From assembly GCA_021234155.1 (NCBI GenBank), contig JAJEKV010000081.1, positions 62,001 to 126,000 on the forward strand: a stretch of DNA of 64,000 bases, written 5' to 3'. A model generated the notes under the pieces. That model ran no database searches, was not told where the DNA came from, and saw only the letters and a program-made list of their open reading frames with translations. How positions within the stretch are numbered: position 1 is the stretch's first letter; every line of letters begins with the position of its first letter. The DNA is from Isoetes taiwanensis (lineage: Eukaryota; Streptophyta; Lycopodiopsida; Isoetales; Isoetaceae). Shown here piece after piece: positions 35,290 through 45,230 of this stretch. Both the position numbers and the translations under genes were made by a program.

Positions 35290-36194
35290 AAAATGCTTTG
35301 ACCTCGATAATGCTCCAACCTCCCGCTCATGTTGTTAAGGACATGGAAGTTGTCCCACATATTCAAACTCCGGGCGGGAAGTTGTGGATCTTGGTGAAAC
35401 TCAACCAACGTTCGATTACGCCAATATCCCGCCAACTTATAAAACTTCGTGCCATCACTTTATTCAAAAAGTTCAAACATATCTTTCGGGGGTTACAAAG
35501 ACCTTTTCCAAAGTAAGCATGCTACCTTGTTACAAACCCGTGAGGCTCTCCAGTCGAACAAAATAAAGACCACCACGCCGTAGATCGGCAAGCTCGATTC
35601 ATGACCACCATTCAAGAACTCCTGACTCAATTTAAAGATAAAGACAAGCTTCTTACCGATCTCTAGACTTTGTATACGAGTTAACTAAAGATTACACCGG
35701 GCCGGCTTCACCGAGGTTGCCCAAAGAGATGATCGTATCTCTGTTCTCGAAGGTCAAATGTATCGACTTCAGGCTGCAGTCACGCCTTTACAAACTTCGG
35801 CTTTTGGAGGCGCCAAAAGCGAGAGCTCATTCATGACACTGAAATTGCAAGTCTTCAATTACAGCTTGCTACTCAACGACCTTCCTCTTCACAGGCCACA
35901 CACTCTCATCGCAAAATTTGTGATCAGTCCCGTCTCCTCGCTGAGAAAGATAATAGAATCCGTGACCTTGACCACCAGTTGCAGCAGGCTATTAAATCTG
36001 CAGAGGAGGCTCAGAGTCAACATGAGACATACCTTCAGCTCGCTCTCACCATTCCACGCGATTTTTCAACTCCCTCCAGCTATCTGGACTATGTTGTCTC
36101 ATGCCGTCATCTTTTTCTTCATAAATGGTACTCAACAAATGGCAAAATTCATGAGCCCCTCAGCAGCATTGATCTCCTCTGGGAATTAGCCTGA
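35290..36194 (+). pseudogene. Unknown ORF of the LTR element with a coiled coil
   Basis: Broken frames read FDYANIPPTYKTSCHHFIQK near 35410, then RFMTTIQELLTQFKDKDKLL near 35600. From about 35830 a frame continues through RIRDLDHQLQQAIKSAEEAQ to the stop after DLLWELA at 36194. Heptad spacing of Leu, Ile and Ala suggests a coiled coil over 35700-36020. It occupies the place where RT and integrase normally lie and matches no pol domain that I know. It could be an extra ORF of a non-autonomous family or a captured host fragment. Confidence 0.4.
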
Positions 36195-37640
36195 AGAAAT
36201 CTTTGGTGCTCAGCATGGAACAAGTATTGCAGAAGCATAAGGACAAGTCTAATAGAGCAGAGAATAGAAATACATGTTTTGTCATAGAAATGAGAGTAAC
36301 TCCTTGAAGACCTCTGATCTGTTTTTTGTGCTCGAGAGGAGGAGAACATGGAGTATTGTTGTGTGAAGATGCTGATGCAGATAAGATTTACAACCCTGAT
36401 TTAGATCTTTTTATACTACATCCTAAAATATAATGCCACATTTTATATATGACGACATTTGTGACTCCAGAGCAAAAAAATGCAACACATAAAATATAAG
36501 TTGTTTTTACATTGGAAGATGGATATTTTTGTGTAGCTCGGTCATAGACATCGTCACTGATTTGTGAGGAACGGATGCACTTTATCAACATTATTTAACA
36601 AAACAAAGATAGAAAGCTAGTAAATAACGACCTCACTGAAGGCATTCCAACTAAGATTTGTGGGCCTAAACTGAAGAAGCTGGGTTTCATAAAGAGTTTT
36701 CGACTACTTGCTCGATTTATTAGAAATGGCATTGGGGGTTCCACATCTTTATGGACTGGAAAGTATTCTCAACTTTGCACCAGCAATCTCGCAGTGAACT
36801 CTTTATCAGGGGTGGTGGAGTTAGGTGAGCTTGGAGCCTGTTACAGAAATCATACTACTGATAGCAATCTGTGCGCAATCAATGCATTAGAAGCATTGGT
36901 GGTAAATTAAACAATGGATTTGAGTGTGTCAATTGCACAATTTAGAATGCAGTCCTGGCCATGAGAAAGCAGAATCAAGAAGGCCAAGAAGCATAGGCTT
37001 CAATGGTCTCATACGACTAAAGATGGGTGCTCATTCCCAATCCTAATTGACTAACACCTGGCCATGGATGGTTTGAACTTCCAAGCTCCTAATACATCGA
37101 TATTTGAATAGGAAAAGCTATAAATTGCAAGAATCACACTTGCCAAATTTTCTCTTGCCCTTCACTTTGCGACCCCTGGCAAGAATTGAGCATGCTAGAT
37201 TGAAAATGCCATTTTTAAAAGAGAGAATGTAGGAAAGGTAAGATTCGTTGTTCCATTTGAAAGACTCAAAGTAACTTTACTCTCAATACGGTGATATGTT
37301 CGCAGGACAACCCTTTCCAAGAAAGATAGAAAGAGTGTGACGCTGGAGGACACTATCAAACATATATAATCTCAGGGTTACAGTGCACCATAATGTTGGT
37401 AATTTTCGGCTATTACCTTTTTACGTTTAACAATAGTCTATAACCTGCATAGTTGATGACGTGCACAAAAATAGGTGTTACATTATAACGCGTGTCTTTT
37501 CCCTCCATCAAACAACTAAAATCTGAAAATCCCATAGCAGAATTGAGTAAGCCCGTCACGAGGTTCAGATCTGGCTCTCAAAGAATGAAATAAACCCCCA
37601 CACACATTTTTATGGGCATGCATTTCTCAATCTAGAAATC
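36195..37640. other. Non-coding or unrecognised part of the LTR element
   Basis: This is AT-richer than its surroundings and has no long frame. It may be a separate insertion within the element. No boundaries or target duplication were found. Confidence 0.35.
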
Positions 37641-37649
37641 ATATAGTAT

Positions 37650-38285
37650 ATGCATAATGTCATTTTTATGCCATTGAAGATAAAGGTCTTTTCTGTACTC
37701 TCTTGGTCTATGGCCTTCTTACACCGCGATGATCGTGAATTTTTCATCTTCCTCACCGGTTCACCTATGGTCTATGTCATTCATGATTTCTACCTGGCTG
37801 ATACCCTGGACAAGTTTGATGATGGGCCAAACCGTGCTTTCAGTGGCAATGAACTTGCTCAATGGCTTTTGTTGCCTGTGAACAAATACTTGTAGGATCT
37901 GACACACGCCACCACCTTCAAGGAGAAATATATGCCAGAACTTGCTCATCACCTTCCCCTCTGGATTGCTGAAACTCTGCAACAAGTGCGCAGGAATTTA
38001 TCGAAAGATGTGGGAATTCAATTTGCCCAGATTTATTTACAGCATCTTGGCGGATATAACACTCTTCGTGTTTATCTGGACAGTCAAACCATCCCCACGG
38101 AATGGGTCTCTCCTCCTGTGAATACCTTGCTCCCCTGTTCCGACTGGGAACAATGGTGTCAAAACTTAGATGCTGATCTTGTTCAGGAATTCCGTGAGCA
38201 GGCCACGATGCAGCCTCAACCGGATACTCATCTTTATGCATCTCTGGGAGCGCCTCCACGCCGTCGATATCTCACGTCTGACTAG
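37650..38285 (+). pseudogene. Second unknown ORF of the LTR element
   Basis: Frame 37650-37895 contains DREFFIFLTGSPMVYVIHDF and ends at one stop. The frame continues at 37932-38285 with PLWIAETLQQVRRNLSKDVG and FAQIYLQHLGGYNTLRVYLD. The parts look like one protein of about 205 residues interrupted by a stop and a small gap. I recognise no family. Its place near the 3' end resembles that of the extra ORF of Athila/Tat-type elements, but there is no signal peptide or membrane segment to support an envelope-like role. Confidence 0.4.
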
Positions 38286-38289
38286 CGTC

Positions 38290-39139
38290 TCCCATTTTGG
38301 ACCACGGTTCTGGCTGGTCATGCGGATTGGACTCTTGCTCATATTTCTACAGACCTCCGGTGGGATCCCCATTTTGTTCGTCGCTCTGTCTGGCAAGAAG
38401 GTGATACATTGGAGCGCCAAGGGGGGTTCAGATAGTTATAGCCATACAATTCATGTGAGTGACCCAAAAGGGTTTATTTTTTACTTGAACCATACATATA
38501 CTCTTACCGAGGGGGCTTTTTTTAGGTGACTCTGGTTCAATATGTGGCTGAAATGGGGGTTTTTGGAAGATTTCTAAGGCATATACAAGGGGGTTTTTGG
38601 CGACCCCTTGCACACATGTGGTACCCCTATATGATAGGTGCACCCCGGGTGGGCCTTTTCGCAATTGGATTTATATCCCCAATGAAGGTTTGCGATGTCT
38701 ACTCACGTTATCCGGGGTCTCACCCAGTTTTGGAGTGTCTTTGCTCCCCAGGATCCTTTACCATCGACAAGCTTGTTTTAATGCAAAGATTGAAGTGTCT
38801 TCTCTTGTGTTCTCTTGCACATAAGCCTATTTATTATTACAAATCCTAATGCAAGTGCAAGTGCCTTTGGACTTCGGACATGTCTTCTCATGGAATGCCA
38901 ATATGTACTGGGAAGCTCACCGGTGCCCTTTGAAGACATGGTGCGCCTAGTTTACTCATTGATGCGACCCTACAATTGGTCTCAATACTCGAGGCCCTCA
39001 AGGAACGGCAAGAACTCATCACGACGTGTCACTTTCGGTCACGCCCTCATAGCCATTAAGATGATTTTCAAGTTCACGGTTTCCCCTCCTCCAAACTGTT
39101 CACGCTTATCTCTCTCAGAAGTGTCATTTGGTGGGAGAG
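38290..39139. other. 3' internal region of the LTR element
   Basis: This contains G-rich runs such as GGGGGTTTTTGG near 38550-38610 and fragmented frames. The last bases before 39140 form the polypurine tract. Confidence 0.45.
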
Positions 39140-39718
39140 TGTTAGTCCCCAGCGTCCGGTACATGACTATTCATGAAGACCACGGAGCAAGGTAGGAATA
39201 AGGCAGGACCAGTTCAAGCATCGGGTAGTAGACCCACGCCCCCGCCGAAACCTACGCAGAAGACCACGCTTGGGTCTAAGAAGAGACAAAGAACAGATAA
39301 ATGACGGCTCCCATGGAAGTACAGTCTAGAGTCAGCGCGATTCCAGGCACATAAAGAAGGCACTATCAGATTCCCGGAAAATCAGGCTCTGATCCAGGAG
39401 TTGGTAGCGAGATCTGCCAAACACCTATTTTGGGCCCAATGTCGTTGTATTATATATATGAGCAGAGATAGAACTCATGTTTTTAGATGAGCATTAGTCC
39501 TTATCTCCTGTTTCCCTCTCGATTTTCGAGAGCTTATATACACTCAGTGATACCAAGAAAGCCTGATTTCTTCTTATTGCTTGGTGTTATCTATTTTCTG
39601 TTTTCTCTTTGTTGTTCTCTTGCAAAATCCCGTGTGACACTCAGCCAGGATTCTTCTGTTTGATCCAAGGGTCCTCATAGGGCTGTCTTGCAGGAGATCT
39701 CGAACCCAGACCCAAACA
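39140..39718 (+). repeat. 3' LTR of the gypsy-like element
   Basis: It starts TGTTAGTCCCCAGCG and ends AAACA, matching the 5' LTR through ACGGCTCCCATGGAAGTACA and the TATATATA box. Small substitutions and indels separate the two. Confidence 0.83.
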
Positions 39719-39998
39719 GACTTATAGCGAGCTCTTAGCACAACTTGGACCTTTCCAGAGCAACAGCACCAGCCACACACCTTGTGTCACAAAATGACGA
39801 AAGGGCATCAAAGAAACTAAGTGGGACATCTTGCCCAGACAGCCCCAGTGTCACAGAGACATCAATTGCCTCCCAGTTCATTGCAAGACTGGGCATGGCA
39901 GGATTAGGCATGACAGAGGAATTACCGGTCTGCACAGAACTTGAATCCACAGGGGCAGCATGAGCCTTGCCCTTTCTAGCTGCTTTTCTCATAAACAT
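39719..39998 (-). pseudogene. HUH-endonuclease-like transposase, N-terminal part
   Basis: From an ATG at 39998 the minus strand encodes a basic start (MFMRKAARKGKAHAAP) and then LSFFDALSSFCDTRCVAGAV followed by ALERS. That is the region which in Rep-type transposases precedes the His-hydrophobic-His motif. A frameshift of the sort left by a small deletion lies right after ALERS, and the reading continues as VQVVLRARYKS to the LTR boundary. The HUH histidines are therefore not visible. Across the LTR element the next residues are at 31556. Total length would be roughly 330 residues. Confidence 0.45.
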
Positions 39999-40584
39999 GA
40001 TCACAAACAAAACTTACAAAACAAAGGGGAACCAACAAGGTGTCCACCCGTATGCCGTCGCTGGAGAAGAAGCTGCCGAAATGATATGGGCGACCCCAAT
40101 TGCAAGCACAGGAGGATGCCGACACCTTCAGAAACCAAAATTAGAAGGGCTTTCCATGATCGCCATGTATGGTAGCTCGCACGGGTTACCCTATCTGCTT
40201 GACCTTTGCCAAAACAGAAAATACTCCTCCTTCCCAAAACCCAGATGCCACCGTCATCTTTCTACGTATTTACATACCAATACTACCCACAACCTTTAAA
40301 GATCTTACGTTAGAAAACTACGGTTCTTGATCGGGCAGGCATTATCTTCAATTCAATTGACCCGACCGATTTACAAATGCACTTGATGACTTTTATTTTA
40401 CCATTACCACATCGTTGCTAGGGAAGTACTACTTTTTGATAATTTACAAGTAAATGATAATTCTTTTATTCACTAGAACTAGAACTTGAACTTGAAATAT
40501 TAAGGACTAGGGTTTAACGAATTCTGCCGGATCAATCCGGCTATGGCAGACGGGTTGTTTCCCACTACTTTCTAACCTTTAGAG
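39999..40584. other. Upstream region of the TIM21 gene
   Basis: This holds the 5' side of the HUH relic and the promoter and leader of the TIM21 gene. No TATA box is obvious. Confidence 0.4.
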
Positions 40585-42122
40585 ATGATGGCGGCTCGAT
40601 ACTCCAGACATCGTCCTTTTACAAGAAATGGTGCCAGCTTGATCCGCTCTATATGGAATGGCAGCAAGGGAATCCGAGATTTATCCAATGATAACATGCT
40701 CATGGTGAGTACTTGGGCACTTACTTATCTCTGTCTGTATATTCTAATCTTAACCTAGGTTTCGTGTATTGTATTGCTGCGAGCATTATGAAAAGAGAAA
40801 AGTTGGCCTTTACAAACTGTAATGAATATTAAGCCTTAGAGTAATACTCATATTGTTTCTTAGTTGCAGGTACATAAAGATGTTGGTGGAAGAAGTAGCT
40901 TAGCTGGCTCTGAGTCGTTTTTTCGTAAGTTTCTCTCCCATTGACATTAACAAAATAGAGGGACATGGTTAAGCATCTGTCTAATTTGCATTGAACAATT
41001 CAGCTAGTTTTAGATGTCCGGAAGAAAATCTTATTCCTAGCTATTGACCGAAATGTAGCTTTACTTACTTCAAGAAACAAATAAATGCATTTTGTGAAAG
41101 TCTATGAGAAGAATGTCTTAACTTGTCCTCACCTTTTTCCTTCAGTTTGCAGGCCATCCTTGGTTCGAAGATTGCACGAGCTAGGAAGCTCTAGGGTTGG
41201 CCAATCTTCTGCTGCTTATCAAACATCAAATAACAGAATTGCAAAGTTGTTGTTTTCTCCATCACTGGGATGTCGGGCTGCACTTCTTTCTACGCAGCAA
41301 ACACATCAGGTAAGATGAGAAAAAGAAGGCCTCTGCCATCTTCCCAACATGTAAATTATATATTTATCTTCCTTTACCTAGCAGGATGGAAGGAAAGACA
41401 TCACAAAACAGGAAGAGGAGGATCCTTTTGATACTCTCACAGATCGAATACCAGAAAGACCAGTTTCTGTTGCAGAAGGGGCATCTTACAGTCTAGTAAT
41501 TATTGCAGGATTGGCCGTGGCTGCTGCTGCCGTGTATGCAGTGTTTAAGGAATTAATTCTTGAACCAGCAGAGTAATTCTCTTTCTGATCTAACATTTGC
41601 ATCACATGCCTTCTTATCTTCTATCTAAGACTGTCAACTGGGTGCAGGTATAAGATATTTTCCAAGTCTTTGGATAGAGTAAAACATGATAGTCAGGTGA
41701 AAAGCTTGTTAACATATTTTGTCTTCTAGGCAGTCCTTTCAATATTTGACTAAGTATTTTTTACTAAAATTCAGGTAACAGTACGGCTAGGGACTCCTAT
41801 CAAGGGTTACGGACAAGAAAGTAGAAATAGGGCAGCCAGACAACGTATACCAAATAGGATATGGAAAGATGAATTAGGCATTGAACATGTTGAGGTACAT
41901 TTCGTTTATGTAAATGTTGTCTTGATTTATATAAGCTAAACGGCAATGCATTTGTTTTCTCAGATTAATTTTTATATTAGAGGGCCAAATGGATCCGGGA
42001 AAGTTTATAGCGAAATGTTCAAGGATAAAACAGACAGGAAGTGGAGGTTTACATACCTTATAGTGGATGTCACATCACCAACACCTGTCCGCTTGATGTT
42101 GGAATCATATATTCCCTCCTGA
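40585..42122 (+). CDS. TIM21: TIM21-like mitochondrial inner-membrane translocase subunit
   Basis: Seven exons can be read: 40585-40704, 40870-40924, 41146-41309, 41385-41572, 41648-41696, 41775-41894 and 41964-42122. All introns have GT-AG ends, and the sum of 855 bases gives 284 residues. TIM21 links the outer-membrane TOM complex with the TIM23 channel during import of presequence proteins. The N-terminus is rich in Arg and Ser, as in a mitochondrial presequence. One membrane helix is at about residues 149-168 ([19 protein letters not shown]). The conserved C-terminal domain follows, with [34 protein letters not shown] and [11 protein letters not shown]. The start is the first of two adjacent ATGs, with an in-frame TAG just upstream. 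It converges with the CBS gene. Confidence 0.93.
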
Positions 42123-44057
42123 TATGTAGGGCTAACATGGTTTTTCAATCCCTTTTTAGTTTTCTCTCACTCTGGAATTTGACATAATCTGAGGAAGGCT
42201 CCAACGTAATAACTGTGCAGATGGGAAATATTTATCATTTATTTGAGAAATCTCACATATATATGGATATAATGTAATATAAACAACTGGGCCACTTTCC
42301 TGCTGGTCTAAGGGAAAGCTCTTAGTTTGCATATGCACAATAGCATTCCTGATTTCAAAATAAGAAATAGATTGTTACAATCCTGTACGAATGACAACTG
42401 AACGCAGGGACCTGAGAGGCTCCGTGTAACCATCATGTGGTATATCTTGGGTTCGTGCATCCCACAGAAAGATCAGCGTACCAACATGAGCATATGGCAT
42501 TTAAAACCAAAACATCCTCTTAAAAATGTATCATCAAACTATAACCTTAAACTTGGTCCGAATCATTTTTCTGCAATGTACACATTAAAATATCATTTGT
42601 TTATTTAAATTGACGAATAAAACACGATTGCATGTAATTCAACCATTGACATACTACTGCTGCTATGCACCTGGACAAGAAAAACCAGCAGCTTTAGAAC
42701 AAGGCACAAATGACTATGACATGTTTCCTCACTTGTGGACTCTTACATCTAGCACCTTTATCATGTTTATATATTACGCTAGATTCTCGATGCTTTATGC
42801 TACACATGAAGTCAAAGCTTCCCAAACTAAGAGCTAGGACCTTCAACTACACTTCTTACTGAAGCATCCACTACATGTGATTTTAACTTATTCTAGGATA
42901 TGCTCTTATTTTGGTTTATCTTAATAAATCTTCGTTCATAAGCTCTCGTGCTGCTGCATTGTAGAAGCCCAGTTGTTGCATTTGATGGAAGGAGCTCTAG
43001 ATAGTTGAAGACTGGGTTTCACTACAAGATACCATAGTTCGTGTATTTGCTAAGTTTTCTTGTTTCGGGTGATGTCGGGCTTTATCGGGGGTGGCAAACA
43101 TTGATGCATTTGAGATTTGATATAATTCATTGTTGTTTCTTTTTTGTTGTGAAAGTCCTATACGGCATTTGGAAAACTTATTATATTAAACTATTCTACA
43201 ATAGCAAACACTAGGGTTCGTAGGTTTTAGGCATTTGCGATAAGTAGAAATTATACCATGTAAAATTTGCTCGTCTGCCTAATGCATGAGTTACTTATCT
43301 ACATAACTTTAATCATTTTAAGACAGACAAATAAGCAAGCAGGTAGGCGGACGGGATGGACGGATAGATAGCCAGCCAGGCAGGTAAGATTTTTAACATC
43401 TGCGAAGATCGATTGGCCATGCGACCCAACAACAACTTATTTTCACTTTGCGTCCATAAATATGTATGACATTGATTAGAATTATCCATGGTAAAAAAAA
43501 TTCCATAACAAAAACTGAACCTCGAAACACAGCTCTTTCGAATTGTTTCCATCGTTGGAAGTAGATTTACTTGAAGCCATTAGATTAGAGTTCTGCAATC
43601 ATTTTTACTCTCCGGTTTTAATTTTTCTTTGTTGGAAAATTGGCTTGTTGCTTCAATGGTGGCTTTTGTGCGGCTGAAGATCATACTGTTTCTATTTTGG
43701 GTTGTGCAGCATGAAAACCAAGTGTCTCTTCTTCGATCTTAGTTAAAGAAATGGGCGCTTGAGAGAGACAGGACAGGTACGATTGTTTTGCAAAGAATGG
43801 ATTGCTCCAGCTGCAAGGATGGCCGATTGGGTAAGATTTGAAGATGGAGCGCTTGACAGTAGGACATATAGGTTTGTTTGCTTGAAGGTCTTGAATTGTC
43901 TCGGATTTTGCACAAACAGGACGCAGTGCTGAATTTGCACACGTGATGATGGGTAAATTTGGAGCATTCGGTTTGGAGCATCTAGACCCCTCTGTGTGAA
44001 ACCATAGGGGCGCAATCCAAAACCAACGGCGCACATCTTTTTAAAGGCCCATTAGAA
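42123..44057. other. 3' flank and intergenic DNA
   Basis: No gene is seen. A tetranucleotide-like stretch of GGCG, GGAT and GCCA units lies at about 43320-43390. Confidence 0.5.
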
Positions 44058-44147
44058 TCCATAGCATAGTAGAGTCCATAGTCATGATATCCATGTTTTG
44101 TGTCCATAGCATAGTAGAGTCCATAGTCATGATCCATGTTTTGTCTG
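44058..44147. repeat. Tandem duplication, unit 45 bp
   Basis: TCCATAGCATAGTAGAGTCC occurs at 44058 and 44103 with nearly identical flanking sequence. Confidence 0.8.
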
Positions 44148-44700
44148 CTCTCCATATTAAAAAAAAACATATCTCCATCCGTGAGTTGCATGTTGTATCC
44201 TTCTAGTTCTTTGAAGTTATAAGATGATAGACCCAAAAATCTTAAACTGAAATCCGTAAACCCTAAACCCTACAGTCATTAATCCAAGACCTAAACCTTA
44301 GACTAATGCCTGTCTTGATTCGATAAATCTTAAATATTCCATTGGTCCAAAGTATAGACTCTGAAAGTTGTAGATTTACTTGATGCCATAGTCATGATAT
44401 CCATGTTTTGTCTACTTTCCATAATTAAGAAATCAAAAGTAAGCAAGTGAAGTAGTTTGATACGTATTATTTGAGTTGCATGTTGAACTATTTTGATGCA
44501 GTGCATCCTCCCTGCATGTTGCATCCTTTCAGTTCTTTAAGCTTGTTACAAAATAAACTCGTAATTTTTAAACCTAAATATGTAAACCCTAAATCATACA
44601 ATCGTTAATCCTATACCTAAAAATCCTAAACCCTAAACTAATGCATCGCTGGTGACTTGATTCAATAAATCTTAAATATTCCATTGGTCCAAGAAGTTTC
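44115..44700. repeat. Diverged tandem duplication of about 280 bp with CCCTAAA runs
   Basis: Copies at about 44115-44355 and 44390-44700 share ATCCATGTTTTGTCT, GAGTTGCATGTTG, GTAAACCCTAAA and the end AAATCTTAAATATTCCATTG. Scattered CCCTAAA heptamers resemble the plant telomere unit but are not in tandem. Confidence 0.6.
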
Positions 44701-45230
44701 TCGACTCCATTGGTTGTTTCTTAAACCAAGGTCTATAGGGGCTCTAATTGGTTGGCCTTTTCTCTGACTTTTCTTGGTTCAAATAAGGGAGCAAAGCCTC
44801 TTAAACTGCGAGTTTTGAGAATTGTGCTTGTTGCAAACAAAATTCAAGTAAAATGTGGTGTATAGTCTCTCATTTTCAATGTGGTCTATAGTTCTGTCAA
44901 TTATGTGAAAATATTTTCAAACATGAACTTCAGACTGCAACTCGAATATGGAATATGGATCAAGCTGATGATTGTGGGAGTGTGAACATCCAGGTGCTTT
45001 TTGTATTGGTGTGATGTTTAATTGAAATGCGATCCAACTTGTAAAAGCTTCAAGCTCTATAAAGTAACTTGGATGTATTTATGCACATAAATATGGCCTC
45101 GTACAAAACTCTAGACAGGTAGAACATGAGCATGTTCAACTATCCTTGGAAAATGCCCGATAATTGCTTCTACTGTTTAAGTCGCCACGTACCTCCCGTA
45201 CTCTTGGTTGTAGCTTCCCACACTAATATG
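44701..45230. other. Intergenic, 3' side of the CBS gene
   Basis: AT-rich DNA without a gene, which includes the 3' untranslated region of the minus-strand gene. Confidence 0.5.

Larger units (their letters stand above)
31557..39718 (+). mobile_element. Ty3/gypsy-like LTR retrotransposon lacking RT and integrase
   Basis: Two LTRs (31557-32215 and 39140-39718) bound an internal region with a primer-binding site that resembles the tRNA-Asp type (TGTCGCCGCTGCCGGG at 32217). Gag and a degenerate protease follow. I find no RT, RNase H or integrase motif in any frame. Instead there are a coiled-coil ORF and another unknown ORF further 3'. A purine-rich tract (GGTGGGAGAG) precedes the 3' LTR. The flanks GTCTT and GACTT are a near match for a 5-bp target duplication. 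The tRNA-Asp type site points to the Athila/Tat side of Ty3/gypsy. It inserted into the HUH transposase gene. Confidence 0.8.

Noticed and set aside
36195-37640. Hidden RT or integrase of the LTR element
   Set aside because: All six frames were read for (F/Y)xDD, the RNase H end and the integrase zinc motif, and none was found.
44250-44640. Interstitial telomere array (CCCTAAA units)
   Set aside because: The heptamers are scattered singly in a diverged duplication and never in tandem.
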